This document shows, one piece after another, positions 9,979 to 22,060 of a DNA stretch of 64,000 nucleotides; within the stretch, counting starts at the first letter, position 1; every line of letters starts with the position of its first letter. Below the pieces are notes generated by a model, which was given only the letters and a program-made list of their open reading frames with translations, made no database searches and had not been told where the DNA came from. This stretch comes from Pleurostoma richardsiae (Eukaryota; Ascomycota; Sordariomycetes; Calosphaeriales; Pleurostomataceae), in contig JANBVO010000005.1 in the NCBI GenBank assembly GCA_030052745.1, forward strand, positions 1,240,001 through 1,304,000. The letters run 5' to 3'. A program made the position numbers and the translations under genes.

Positions 9979-12268
9979 TTACAGTCTTGCCCTTCCGATA
10001 CACAGGTTATCCCAGTCCTTTTTAGTGAAAGGAACATAACTTGCTCCCTTGCCAAAGCTCTCAACCCAATATATCTCATCCCCATTCTGCACCTTGGCCG
10101 GGTCTACTCCCTCCTGTTTTAGCGGCACCTTGTTCTGCTTGTTGTTGTGCATCGACGGCACGACATTGACGTGCCGCAGAAAGAGCGGAACCGCATACTT
10201 GGGCAGATGAGTTCTAGCATGCCTGGCATCTTGTTAGCCCTAACCCAAAGTACTGGTATCGGCAGGTATGCTTTACCTCAAGAAGGTCTTGTAACAGAAC
10301 TTCGGCTTGTGATCTGGCTCAATCAGGAGAGCTGCAGCACCGGCTTTCCCGTCATGGCCTGGCAACTCTACGCCGTACACATTTGCCTCGACGACTCCCG
10401 GATATTTCCCAAGCACCTCCGAGACCTCCGCTGTAGAGACGTTCTCTCCTTTCCAGCGAAAGGTATCTCCCAACCTTGCCTATTGTCAGTGAAACGTTCT
10501 TGCCCTCTAATCATCGGCCTCTCACCTGTCCATGAAGAACCACCTGCCGTCACTGTCTCTACGCAGGGCATCGCCGGTCCTGTAGTATCGATCTCCTTTC
10601 CTGAAAACATCACAGACAATTTTCTTGGCCGTGGCTACCGGATTGTTGAAGTACCCACGAAATTGTCGGCCCTCGCCGAGCGCCACGAGAATTTCACCGC
10701 CGACTTCGTACGGCACTCGGCGCGCAAAGCCGGTCTCCGGGTCTCGCAGGATTTCCCCAGTGTCTGGATTCACAGCGACGGGAATGTAAGTGTCGTGGTT
10801 CTTCCAGCGCAGTAGAAATCCTTCATGGCCAACTGCATGTGCAAGGAAATCCCCGCGGCAGGGGTTATCCAAAGACAGCATGGCTTCGCTGCTGTTGAAG
10901 AGCTCGTTGATGGTCACTATGCCGAAGCGGTCGCGAAATCGCTTCCAGACATCTGGCCTCAAGCCGTTACCGTAGCAGGTGTGCACATTATGGTCCTTGT
11001 CCCGGGGTGAAGGAGGCGCGGCTAGGAGGTATCGAAGCGTCTCGCCTACGTAGACAAACCATGTTGCTCCTGAATCTCGGATGTCATCCCAGAAGGTAGA
11101 GACACTGAATTTCGGTGCAACACAGATCGTGGTTCCGTTCTGCAATGTGTCACCACGCCTGTAATCGGGAGCACGGGTGCGGTGTATGTACCATTAATTG
11201 GCCCAGTACACTGATGCCACCGGTGCCATGGTAGTATGGCTCCAAAATCCGTAAGCCCGCTGTCTTTCATGGCATCACTAGGTAACTCACCATACAGTTA
11301 TAGTAGCGTTCATCGCTGCCGTTGACGATGTTCGCGCCGATAGTTGACTCGATTGGTCAGTTTTGGGAGCACAATGCGGAATCATCGGGGTTGGAAATAC
11401 TCCTATTCCACTCATAAACCCAACGAAAGTGGGCAAAGCACAGGCTTTTGGCATTCCCGTTGTACCACTGTTGCATATCAGATCGCTTCTCCTCTTGGGC
11501 GTACTTGACGGACTTACCTTGTGTAGAACAAGGCCATCGGAGAATCCCCTGTGACGCCGTTCCTTAGATCATCAGATGGTCTCTTTGGCTCCAAGCTTGT
11601 GATGTCATTCCGGACGTCAGCGACATTGGCAACGCGGTACTTCGAGCCTAGGTTTTCCAATCTTGTCAGAGCTTCCGAGCTACCGTCGGCCAATATCAAT
11701 GTTGCCGTGCTGATATCCAGGCAGTGAACCAAGGCCTGCGAGTTGAGATGGTAGTTAACCATGGCTGGGGCTGCACCAATGGCCAGAAGGCCAACCCAGG
11801 CGCAAATAAAATCCGGAGAGTTCATCATGAAGAACGCTACAAAGTCCCCGGGTCTAACTCCCTGCAGGAGGAACCACTGCGCAAACATGTTCGAGCGAGC
11901 GAGAGTGTCGTTCCATGATAGGGTGCCAGCCCTGGACCAGATCGCTTCTTTATCTCCTCGCCTGTTGGCGGCCGCCTCGACAAGGTAGTATAGAGACACA
12001 CGATTACTCCTGACTTGGAGGTTGTTATTGAGGATACGTATCGAGACATCGGAGAGACAGAGACAATTACCGGCTTGTATCAAGTGTCTAGTCTTCTGTT
12101 GCTGTATTCGCAGAGTTTTGATGTCTTTCCCGAGGCTCAGCTTGGCATCCAAATATGCTAGACTGGCTGCGGCGGCAGCAGTCACTGCAGCAGTCGTTGC
12201 TTTCCCCCGGTTCAGTCTATATCCTAGAAAGACGTTGATGCTTTGCCAACCAACTTACCCAGGGCCAT
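9979..12268 (-). CDS. FATP-type very-long-chain acyl-CoA synthetase, peroxisomal
   Basis: This AMP-forming enzyme activates (very) long-chain fatty acids with CoA and belongs to the fatty-acid transport protein family (Fat1-like). Nine exons on the minus strand (12259-12268, 12071-12199, 11518-12013, 11401-11467, 11291-11347, 11192-11239, 10526-11139, 10277-10474, 9979-10213) join in phase to 617 residues. Visible features are an N-terminal hydrophobic Ala-rich segment, the AMP-binding loop [12 protein letters not shown], the FATP signature [10 protein letters not shown], the motif [21 protein letters not shown], and [16 protein letters not shown]. The last residues are GRARL; ARL fits the PTS1 consensus, so the enzyme is probably imported into peroxisomes. 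The first exon codes for only MALA and is inferred from phase and from similarity to family N-termini. It may also be called a long-chain fatty acid transporter. Confidence 0.92.
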
Positions 12269-13117
12269 GACACCGGAACTGCGAGGTCGGAGAAGTAGGG
12301 ACAAAATCTTTCGAAACAGTCTACGACTTTGATCTCCTTCTGCCACTTCTTTTCAAGAGAGGAGTTATGTGTGGTCTCGGTATGGACAGAACCCAGAGAC
12401 CGATATTGCACGCTCCCAGGGAAGGTGGAGCTGGCATATATCGGGCGTTCTTTTTGGCGCCGAGCAAGTGCTTCCTCCACTGACATCTCGAATAGGGTCA
12501 TGGGCCTTGACGGTGGGAAGACCAAACCCAATGAAGACACAGTGATGGGAGAGATATATGGTTATGTAAAAGAAGGAAAACTTGGTATTATGCTTCCCTT
12601 TATGAGTGAGGGCTCTCTCGTGGCCGAGTCAGCTCGAAGGAGAAATTATCCCGGCAATCACTCGTGGACAAATATTCATTGCTAGAATCAAGAAAAACTC
12701 TGTCATGCATCCAACCCATGCAAAATCTCACCTACTCTACAGGCATTTTCGTCGGCCTTAGTCTCGCACTCTCATTTCTCTATTACAAGAGCCAAGAGCA
12801 CGCGATGGGTGCAAAAGGGGGTTGACTACCTGTATCCGTCAAGTTGTTGCTGGTCACAGCTGGTGACAGGTGTAGAGCTAACGTTAGTAGTCACTCCAAT
12901 GTGCTGACTAAGTAAAGAAAATTCAATCACGTGCTTGGTTGCTGACCTGTCAAAGCACGGACCTCAGGGCCACAACCCTACTTCCCAATCGTCCGCGCCT
13001 GAGGAAAAAGCTGGAAATTTTCCAAGCTGGCCCCGCGCAAACAGTTTGAGCCGCTGAACGCATCACGACCTCCAACCACACTCCCCTCAGCGTCAAGGAA
13101 ATCACCAAACCGCAAAA
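12269..13117. other. Divergent promoter region: FATP-like gene and RPS19
   Basis: No coding sequence recognised. It separates the divergently read acyl-CoA synthetase (-) and ribosomal protein S19 (+) genes and should hold both promoters. Confidence 0.5.
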
Positions 13118-13883
13118 ATGGCTGGCGGAGTTACTGTTCGGGATGTTGATGTAGGTCCTTCAAGCAATCCACCATGAGCCTCCCCGGGCTCCTCGAATGC
13201 GCGCATCGACTCGACATTTCGCGAGAACAATGGGCAATTTGGGAGCAGGCGTGAGGGAGTCGCAAGACTTCTGAAGACGGAATCATGCTAACCAGGTGGT
13301 TTTTCCCTGTGATCAGGCCCAGGCCTTCATCAATTCCTACTCTCAGTTCCTGAAGAGACAGGGCAAGCTGCCCGTCCCTGGTTGGGTCGACACCGTGAAG
13401 ACCGGTCCGGTATGTAACATGTCCCAAATCAATCCAACAGTTGTATAGCAATCAGCGAGACTTTTACTGACGTGACCAATCTCTTAGTCCCGCGAGATGC
13501 CTCCCCAGTCCGCCGACTGGTTCTACACCCGTGCTGCCTCCGTCGCCCGTCACGTCTACCTCCGCAAGACCGTCGGTGTCGGCCGGTTACGCAAGGTCCA
13601 CGGCAGCGCCAAGAACCGTGGCTCTCGCCCCTCCAAGCACGTCGATGCCAGCGGCAGCGTTGACCGCAAGGTCATGCAGGCGCTTGAGCAGATTGGTGTG
13701 CTGGAGCAGGACGAGGAGAAGGGTGGCCGTCGCATCACCCAGTCTGGCCAGCGTGATCTGGACCGTACGTTGCAGCCCTCCGCTAGCGCGCAGCTCCGAT
13801 TCATCAGGAAGAGATGCTGACTATCAATAGGTATTGCCCAGACCGTTGCCGAGGCTGAGGAGGAGGAGGAGGATGACGAGTAA
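13118..13883 (+). CDS. RPS19: 40S ribosomal protein S19
   Basis: A structural protein of the small ribosomal subunit (eS19), needed for late 18S rRNA maturation. Four exons (13118-13150, 13317-13409, 13488-13764, 13831-13883) give 151 residues, the normal family length. The protein begins MAGGVTVRDVDAQAFINSY. It contains the highly conserved PPQSADWFYTRAASVARHVY and the RKTVGVGRLRKVHG region. Unlike mammalian S19, it ends in a run of acidic residues (AEEEEEDDE). The first exon has only 11 codons and is followed by a 166-base intron. A short first exon and a long first intron are typical of fungal ribosomal protein genes. Confidence 0.98.
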
Positions 13884-14951
13884 ATCTGGCATTATGCATG
13901 GGCTCGGACTTTCGGTAGCATTTGGTTGCTAGGCGTAACAAAACGGATCCTCCTTCTCACCGGGTGTGCGATAGATCTTACACGTCCCTCGGCATGAGCA
14001 CTGCAAGTGCCTCAGGAGAGCAGTATGAAATCCAAGGCATATACCCAGGTGAATTTGATATTTCTGAATCGGTCTTGATTTTCTCTATTCATGCACTCTT
14101 CGTGTCGCCCAGGGTTCTTCGCCCATCGCCTGGTATTCGTTCGTCCATTTGACCCATCTGTGACCGAGGTCGCCTCGCCGTCACTGGCCTTCCATATTCT
14201 TCTATTACGGAGAAGGTCTTGATTTGAAAACCGGCGTGCCGAGCCTGTGTGAGGGTCACTCATGGGCCAAAGAGCTCCGTCTGATGCCTTGCCTCAAGGG
14301 CTGCGCGTTTTAGCCTCTGTCAACAAAACCAAGCTCACCCCAATGTTCGCGGTGTTCGGGGCCGAACACCTCTGCAGACACGTGAAGAAGGCACAATATG
14401 TGTGAAGCTGGTCGATCAGAGGGAAATGAATACTACAAGACGCGGCGCTGGTCTTCATTAGCGAGGCGTGACACAGCTCTGCTCCTTCCTGTCGCGTCTC
14501 TCCGTGGGGATACCATCCCATCCCACTCCACTCATCCTTCTTCGCCCTCACAGCTGCGTTTTGAGTGTGCCTCAACGACTTCTGCTTCTCTACTATCCAG
14601 CTGAGGTCATACTCTAAACCTTCAGATCACGTCGATACTCTCTGGAAGAGTCAGCACCCCACTGGTTGTGGTATTACCTGTTAACCTGGAACTGGCTGAA
14701 GAGGCCCTCAGATAATCTTCACCTGGGTCTGCGACTCACCTACCTTACCTACCCGGCCGTCTTTTCCTCGTCTCTGAAGGAACTCTTCCTGTTCTTTCCT
14801 CCCCATCGCTCTAGTCACACTTTTGCCCACATCCACCTGCGTCCTACTTCACCTTAGGACCTCAGCCTCCTCGTCAAACAAGTCCTGCCGACGTCCTCAG
14901 CACGCTCACCTAACTTGAATTTTTGCGTCTTGCCCATTTCCGACCACAGCG
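13884..14951. other. Intergenic, RPS19 to ankyrin gene
   Basis: No gene recognised. The right half is pyrimidine-rich on the plus strand (about 14740-14940), as is common in fungal 5' leaders and promoters, and probably belongs to the ankyrin gene. Confidence 0.5.
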
Positions 14952-17244
14952 ATGGGTAAACATCCAACGCGCAGAGCCATTCGTGCTCTGGCCAGAGGGC
15001 AGATCCATAAGATCCATCTTGCTGTCATCGAAAATGACATAACCCTCGCGAAGCAACTCATTCAGAATAGGAACGATATGAACAAGACGGCGCGAAATGG
15101 CGCGACGCCTCTCCATCTAGCCTGCCTATATGGGCGGTACGCTCTCGTGAAGCTCCTCCTAGAAAGCAAGGCCGACTACAAGGCCGAGGATTTTGACGGC
15201 GTGCTACCGATCTATTACGCTCGCGCGTACGGCATGACGAAGTACAGACAGTACTTCCGCCGTCTGTCACGCAGGAAGCCGAGCAAGTCCGGCCGCAAGC
15301 ATATCATGAATACGATTCGCAACACAGAGGGAATGCGCGCATATCGGAAGCAGCGCGACCACCCCCGGGCTCGTGACTTCTTCTACAGGCAGGGCGGCTG
15401 GCTGGCGATCCTGACACCCGTGGCACTCGTCGATGTCGGCAATAGCCTGGCGGACAAGACCGCCGGGTTCATCAGCGCCAAAGGTAGTCCGTTCCCGAAG
15501 ATGATGGCCATCAGCGGCTGGACGTCCGATGGCATCCAGCGGCCGGGACTCCTGGACAATGCGACGTACGCGGGGCTCGTCAGGGAGCTCTGCCACAAGC
15601 TAGGCTTTCCACTGCCGAACGATCGGAGGGATAATTCTTGCAAGAAGCCTCTTAAGGAGCACAGTGGGCGATGGCGTGCCTGTCACGTCGGTACGTTTAT
15701 TCCTATTAAGATAGAATCTTTGTTTTGGAACATTGGGAGAAACAATGGCTAACGTTTCCATTACAGAAAAGCAGCTTACAGTGTACTGGCTCCAGGAGCA
15801 GTTGCTGCAGGCCCTCGGTTGTGCCGAGCTCGAGGTGGATAACATAAGGAGACTCAAGGATATACCTCTGCAGGACGAGCAGAGGGAGGCATGGCTGTTC
15901 TTGGACCATCATCCGTGCCGGAATTGGTATGTTATTTTCTGACCAGACCACAAGATATGAACATCATCCTCAAAGCGAACACCCTACGTTCCTCTCCAAA
16001 CAAAGCAGAACACTAATATGTCAGTTTGAAGCGTCGATTTCATTGCCTTAGTCAGAAAACTGAGTGGACTCGACATCACCTGGGTCCCACGACCGTTCCT
16101 AGAGCGCGGCTCGAGGTCCCAGAGACCCCTTCACCAGGAACAAAATCTCGTAAAGGACAAGGAAGCCCATCCTGAGCAAGACGACAATGGTGACGGCGAT
16201 GGCAACGATACCACGGTTCCCGATGGACAATCCGATGTCGTGGCACCCGCTTCCTTGGGCACCGTGATTGGTACTCGGCCGGCAGATTACTCGGAGGATG
16301 AGAGTGATATTGACAGTAGCCTTGAAGATGGCTATAACGGCACAGCGACCCACGGATTGGTTCGCTCGCCTACCTGCGACAAGTTTGTCAGGAATGAGAG
16401 GCTCCGCGAGACAACGTCGCCTTCAGTCCCATCATTCCCCGGAACACCACCAAAACGTCGAGCCCTAGAGCCGATCACGCCTACTCCGCCAAAGCCCAGA
16501 GCTCCTGGACGGGGGTACCCGAAGGGCCGGACGAGGCAGTTACATCCGCCAAGCGACGCCTTTTTCCAGGCTTACTCTTCGCAAGGCACATCCCAGTATC
16601 GCTGTTCCGAGCGAAGTTCTCGGCCACACCAAGAACAAGCGTCGTCATTGTACTCTTCGCCGCTGCCTACGCTGGGTGTTGACAACTCTGGAGGGGTTGG
16701 ACGGTCGGTGCACCAAGTTGAGAATCATCCTGATAGGACGTTGCTAATGGCCGTCCCCGAGGACTCGGATATGCCTGATGCCGTACAATCACCTCCCAGA
16801 TCACTAGTCATGTCGCCTTCCCTACGGCGCCAGCTTAGACGCGCACATCGGGCAGAGCACCACTGTCTCCGCACAGCTGAAGATCATCTACGTGACGCTC
16901 TTCCAGTAGAGGGTGGGCTGGCTGTCCGCCGCCGCTCAGCCTATTTCCGGGAGGATGGTGACGCGTCGGTGGCTTCGGCTTACGGCGATACGCCGGATCC
17001 TCCAGAGACGCCAGCCACCCGTCACTCCGACATGCCGCCGCCTCCGCTGCCGCCTGCTCCGGAGCCGACGCCCCACCCTGTCCGCGTCGGCACGGGCACG
17101 CGAAACATGATCCGGTCATTCCAGTACAGTACCAGCCATGTGACCCCGACTGCAAAACGGAAGAAGGGCGTCTCGAACAGACTTGACTTGAGCCGTTTTA
17201 AATTGGGCAGGCGCAATCAGAAGCAGAGCCAGCGACGAACGTAA
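14952..17244 (+). CDS. Ankyrin-repeat protein with long disordered tail
   Basis: Three exons (14952-15690, 15767-15926, 16032-17244) join in phase to 703 residues. Residues about 20-100 form two to three ankyrin repeats, with the typical core NGATPLHLACLYGRYALVKLL followed by a variant copy ending PIYYARAYG. Next comes a basic stretch, then a moderately conserved globular part up to about residue 320 (FFYRQGGWLAILTPVALVDV and LTVYWLQEQLLQALG). The last 380 residues are rich in Pro, Ser, Arg and acidic clusters and look disordered, ending in Lys/Arg-rich sequence that could act as a nuclear signal. Ankyrin repeats mediate protein binding; the partner is unknown. The third-exon acceptor (after TTTGAAG) was chosen because a nearer CAG acceptor would run into a stop in frame. 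Confidence 0.82.
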
Positions 17245-18709
17245 ATGCAGCTGTTGGGCATAGGAAGAGACTGTTTGCTTTGCTTCCTGAATGCAGTTGA
17301 GAACCCAGATCACTAGTCACCTGGGAAGAAGAGAGACGGGTATGCTTGTCGCTGCAATGGCAGGTCATCGAGAGTTTTTGCTGTTTATGTCTGAGGAACG
17401 AGGGCCAAGGCTTGAGATCATTGCCGAAGAAGATTTCTTGCTTTTCGTATGGAGTCATTTGGACAACTTACTGTCTGCCTGGTTGGTCGATATGCCTTCC
17501 TGCTGACATACCTTGAGAGAAGGATCGACGTTGCTTTCTGCCTGGGACGCTTGGTCACGTGCGGCTATATGGACTGTGCGGAAGATTGACCCTGTATCTG
17601 CAGTTTTCCTTTAGATAGGCAGCATCTAGCTATGGTCAGTCAGATATCAAACATGTCCTGGCAGAACTGGTCGCGTGACAGGATCCTGTGAGATGGTGTT
17701 ACTTCGTGATATCAGCTTCTGGAGTTGAGGGGCAGCTGTGAGAACCCTGATGGACAGGCAGGGGCTCGCCCCACTGTACCCGAGGACTCATGCACGGGCC
17801 GTGAGCTTAGTGACGTAGACTGGCCAATCATAGCAGCGGGAATTACAACTTGTCATGCCGCTTTTTCCTTTTTCGGTGGGGCTAAATCTTGAGGCGCAGG
17901 GGCTGGTGCTGAGAAAAAGTACACCGTTTCAAACCCGGCAGCCTGCAGGAAGGGGCGGGAAGGAAGCAAAAGGTGGAGGCTGAAAATCTCTGTTCGACTG
18001 ACAGAGTCTACTGTGTAGAGCTGCAGAGCAGAGCTACCTACCTGACACTGCAGGTAAGGAGTCGACAAGAAATAGATGATCACAGCATCAATGAAGGGAA
18101 CAGAATGGAATCGATCGTTGGCGTCATCTCCTCCCAGCCACATGCGGCTCGAGATCCCGGGCGGTGGAACCAGATAGGCGTGCGCTGACAATTCCCTGCT
18201 GTTCTCTTGTATCTCGTGTATCGTTGACACGAGAGATGACAAAAAAATCTCTGTTAGAGCGAGACTTACCACGGGTACCTGGGGTCACAGGGCCCCGCCA
18301 GGTGTCACAGCCCCTCCGACAGCGTGAGACAACTTGATTTGTGACCAGGAGGGCTGACCCGACTCAGCTGGTCGCATGTACCCCCGTAACACCCGCCCAA
18401 GCTCGGCATTGACTCCATGGCCATCAGGGTTCTCACAAGACCTTCGCAGCGCAAAAGCTCGCCGTTTGCTGCCAGTCACCATTACCCGCCCTTCACCTTC
18501 CCTCCCCTTCGCCTCTCTCTTCTCTGAACAATGAGGAAGCCGAGACACAATCCTGCCCACGCACCCTTCCCGTCTGGCGCGAACGCCACTTGTTTATAAC
18601 CTGCAACTTAGACGGCACTCCGCATCTAAGCCGCATAGTGTGGATTTGTCGACACGACGCACCTAAGTACCCTAGCAGGCCGCAGGGCCTTGGCTCTCCA
18701 CCATCCTCC
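17245..18709. other. Intergenic, 1.5 kb, upstream of ZIP transporter
   Basis: No gene recognised. It includes the promoter of the zinc transporter. A 139-codon minus-strand open frame at 17853-18272 has no recognisable motifs and was not accepted. Confidence 0.45.
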
Positions 18710-19879
18710 ATGGAACCTCGCGATGTGCCGGCGTGCGAAATCGAGGTCGCCGACGACAACGTGGGTGGCCTGCGGATAGCAGCTGTCTTCATCATCCTGA
18801 TCGCGTCGCTGCTCGGCGCGCTCCTTCCCATATGGCTTGCGCGCTCCAGCAGGATGAAGGTGCCGAAGCTGGCCTTCTTCGTCTCCAAGTATTTCGGCTC
18901 CGGCGTCATCATATCCACCGCCTTCATGCACCTTCTCGCGGAAGCAGAGGAGAGTCTCAGCGATCCGTGCCTGGAAGGAATCATGCCCGAGTACGACTGG
19001 GCCATGGGCATCGCGCTGATGACCGTCATGCTCATGTTCTTGATTGAGCTCATCGTGGCTCGTTTCGATATGGGCTTTGGCCATTCCCACGACCATGGCG
19101 ATAATGCCCATGCAGATCCATCTCTCGACCTACTGACTAGCCAGAGGAAGACGCGCGATATCGAGACAATTCGCGCTGGAAGCGACTCGACTGACGCGGT
19201 GAGCTCAGACGACCCGTCACCTATTGAGCTCTCCCATTCTCAGCACGGCTCTGGTGCTCGCAGGAGTGCGCAAATCCCGTCCCGCATCCCGGGCCTGCCG
19301 GACGATGTGAGCTACCCGCCCGGTGGAGAAGACCACCTTGGACACCAGAGAGACCACGTCGATGGCGACTCTCATGCAGCCTATGCTGCCCAGATGACGG
19401 CGCTCTTTATACTGGAGTTTGGCGTCATCTTCCACGGCATCTTTATCGGCCTTACCCTCGCTGTGAAGCAAGCAAACTCGTTCGTGGTATTCTTCCTGGT
19501 CATCCTCTTCCACCAGTTCTTCGAAGGCCTCGGTCTTGGCTCCCGACTCGCAACTGCGGTGTGGCCCGGCGACGGGCGGAGATGGACGCCCTACGTGATG
19601 GGAATAATATTTGCCATCAGCACGCCGCTAGCTATGGCTGTCGGCCTCGGTGTTAGGTCGAGCTTGAAGCAGGGAAGCGCCACTAGCTTGATCGTCAATG
19701 GTGTCTTTGACGCAGTGTCCGGCGGCATCTTGCTCTATACTGGCCTAGTGGAGCTCCTTGCCCACGAATTCATGTTCTCTCCACAGATGAGGAATGCCGG
19801 TTTCGACATGCAGCTGTTTGCCTACACCTGTGTCGCTGTTGGTGCCGGCTTAATGGCGTTGCTGGCAAAATGGGCATGA
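18710..19879 (+). CDS. ZIP-family zinc transporter (Zrt1/Zrt2-like)
   Basis: This permease moves zinc (possibly iron or manganese) into the cytosol across the plasma membrane. It is a single exon of 389 residues from the ATG at 18710; the open frame extends further upstream without a better start. Three membrane segments come first (AAVFIILIASLLGALLP, then FGSGVIISTAFMHLLAEA, then the LMTVMLMFLIELIV helix). A cytoplasmic loop with a His cluster, GHSHDHGDNAH, follows, then a Ser/Asp-rich linker. The later helices carry the ZIP signature: FGVIFHGIFIGLTLAV with the metal-binding His, and FHQFFEGLGLGSRLA with the HxxxEG pair. The length is usual for fungal ZIP proteins. Expression is probably zinc-controlled, but no regulator site was identified. 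Confidence 0.95.
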   Translation: MEPRDVPACEIEVADDNVGGLRIAAVFIILIASLLGALLPIWLARSSRMKVPKLAFFVSKYFGSGVIISTAFMHLLAEAEESLSDPCLEGIMPEYDWAMGIALMTVMLMFLIELIVARFDMGFGHSHDHGDNAHADPSLDLLTSQRKTRDIETIRAGSDSTDAVSSDDPSPIELSHSQHGSGARRSAQIPSRIPGLPDDVSYPPGGEDHLGHQRDHVDGDSHAAYAAQMTALFILEFGVIFHGIFIGLTLAVKQANSFVVFFLVILFHQFFEGLGLGSRLATAVWPGDGRRWTPYVMGIIFAISTPLAMAVGLGVRSSLKQGSATSLIVNGVFDAVSGGILLYTGLVELLAHEFMFSPQMRNAGFDMQLFAYTCVAVGAGLMALLAKWA

Positions 19880-20502
19880 AGGCTAGGTGGAATGGATGGA
19901 TTATCAATCATTCCCTGCTGGACAAGCGCCTTGAGGAGCATGCCACCCTTGAGATCCTAGCTCACGCCATCGAATGACCGTGTGAAGTCGCTACCACGGT
20001 GAATGGTGACGGGGCGAGCCATAACGCCGCCCTCTCGGATTCGCGAACAAGCTAGGCGTGTTCCGGTGTCTCGGGAGCGACCACGACCGTGCTGAAATCT
20101 ATGGGCAACGACGATGGTCCATCAGTGGATCCGCGACGTGAAGTCGTGGTTATGGATTACTCGGAGAAGGGGCAGGTCACGGGATACTGCAACCTGAGAA
20201 ACCAATGACGGTGTCTAGATACAGGCGACCGCTCACCAAACCAGAAGGAGTCTCCACGTGGTGGCCAAAGCGCTGAGCGTCGGTCACTGATGGGATGCAT
20301 CGGTTTGGATTCCGATCCCGCACATGAAAGAGCCACGACGTAACATAGACTGAGATACCCCTACCTTTAGACATAGACAGATACAGGTAGAATATAACAC
20401 ATTTCAAATGTGTTCGAATGCGTGTTTGCCAATCGTGATGCCGGTCATCGCTGAATATTTGAAATACATGTACACAGCTCTTACAACTCGGCTGTATCCT
20501 GG
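19880..20502. other. Intergenic between convergent genes
   Basis: No coding signal. It carries the 3' ends of the converging zinc transporter and NDUFAF6-like genes. Confidence 0.5.
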
Positions 20503-21690
20503 TTATATTTCTTGTTTCCTCAGTGCTTGCCATATCTTCCAAGGTAGCTTCCAGGAGCCCTTGACCTTGAACGGATCGAAGTCCGCCGCCTCTAACCTCG
20601 CCAAGTAGTCTTCTGCCGGCACCGCCTCCAAAAAGACGCCAAATGCCCTTTTGATATCCGCAGCTGTGGCGTCCTCGCTCCAGCCGCCGCCTTCAGCATC
20701 GTACACGTGTTCCTCCTCTCCCTCATGCTCAAAATCGTGGCCCGGATTCCGCCCCGCCTTCAAGTTCTTCAGCATCTCCCGCGCCGTGATCAGGTGGTCG
20801 TGCGCCCGCGTCGCCACCTTGAACACCGCATCCTGCAGGCCCGGCGCCTCCGGACCGCGCCGAAACACGTCCTCCTCCCGCAGCCCCACGTCGGCCATGA
20901 CATCCAGGGGTAGGAGCAGCGCGGGGTTCCTCGAGCCGGTAGCATCGCCACCCATCGGGGTCCTCACGGGTGCCCGTGGCGCACTCAGCACCGGGATGCC
21001 CCGCAGCACGGCGGCGATGCCGCACGCCTTGCCGATGTGGCTGGCCAGGTGGTCCGCGTGCATGGAGCGCAGCGGCAGGGCCGCCAGCGTCGCGTACATG
21101 AGCGTCGCGTAGGTGTTCTCGGCGTAGGTCTCCAGCGCGGCGAGGCTCACGAAGGGCCGGTCGTCGAGGTGCGCCTCGCGGGTGGAGACGAGACGCTGGG
21201 CCCAGAAGCGGATCGAGGAGGCGGCGCCGCGGGAGCCCCTGCCCGTCCGGGCCACGAGGTCGCGGACGGCGGCGTGCAGCAGGATGGAGATGGGCTCCCG
21301 CGGGGGCGGCGCGGAGGACGAGGGGTCCTGGAAGACGCTGTTGAGGGAGTCGCGCCAGAACTGCACGCGGAAGCGGCCGATGGCGGGCGAGGAGACGACC
21401 TCGGGCAGGCGGGCGAGCTCGAGGTTGAGCGTGCGCAGGGCGTCGTAGGCGTCCCGCGCGGAGGAAGGGATGAACTGCCGGATGAGGTAGGACTCATAGT
21501 CGCCTTGTCTGAGGTGCCCGTGTCAGCTGCAGCAACATGGAAGGGGGGAGGGAGACGCATACCTCAGCTGGTTCACGCAGTACTTGCGTGCCTGTTCCAC
21601 ATCCGCGGACGAGGCCATCCCGCGCCGGAGGTGAGGAGCACGAGAGACAGGCCCTCGCAGGCCATTCTGAAGGCCGCGGGCGCAATTCAT
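20503..21690 (-). CDS. NDUFAF6-like mitochondrial complex I assembly factor
   Basis: Two exons on the minus strand (21563-21690, 20503-21508) give 377 residues. The protein has the squalene/phytoene-synthase fold but belongs to the NDUFAF6 branch, whose members help assemble respiratory complex I rather than make terpenes. The start at 21690 gives an Arg-rich, acid-free N-terminus (MNCARGLQNGLRGPVSRAPH), an excellent mitochondrial targeting sequence. The mature part begins ARKYCVNQLRQGDYESYL and contains ALRTLNLELA, FWRDSLNSVF, the YAENTYATLMYATL helix, HIGKACGIAAVLRGIP and LPLDVMADVGLREEDV. The Asp-rich catalytic motifs of true synthases are not evident. The gene ends near KLPWKIW, usual for the family. 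It is divergent from the Rad5-like gene, with a shared promoter of about 0.37 kb. Confidence 0.9.
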
Positions 21691-22060
21691 CTGATTATAA
21701 TACCGCCAGATGTGGAATTCAAATAGCCTTGCCCATTTTTCCGTCTCTGCTGCCAGGGAGGAGCTTGCAGAGCCGCAGCTTAACGTTGATGTTCTGCCGA
21801 GCTAAAAATTTAGAGCTCCTAAGGTACCACAGCATGTACCGATGCTCTACTTAACGATGACGAAAGCTTGCAGCAAAAGGAACAATGGACCCTCTCGATT
21901 AAAGGCGTAGACAATGCACGTGACACTGCGGCCTAGCGAGACGCCAAAATTCACGCCTGTCGTCTCCCGTCGCGTCTCGCCATCCAAACCTCCATTACCG
22001 ATCAAGGGGTCGCCGCAGCGAACACGCAACGCCACTGCAATTTTGCGTGCGGCTGTCACG
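21691..22060. promoter_or_regulatory. Bidirectional promoter: NDUFAF6-like / rad5
   Basis: A 370-base gap separates two divergent starts. No binding site was assigned. If translation of the helicase begins at the earlier ATG (21914), the gap is 223 bases. Confidence 0.5.

Noticed and set aside
17853-18272. 139-codon minus-strand open frame in the ZIP transporter's upstream region
   Set aside because: Composition is not convincing, it has no motif, and it lies where a promoter is expected.
21037-21726. 229-codon plus-strand open frame over the NDUFAF6-like gene
   Set aside because: Antisense shadow; the minus-strand model has clear family motifs and a targeting peptide.
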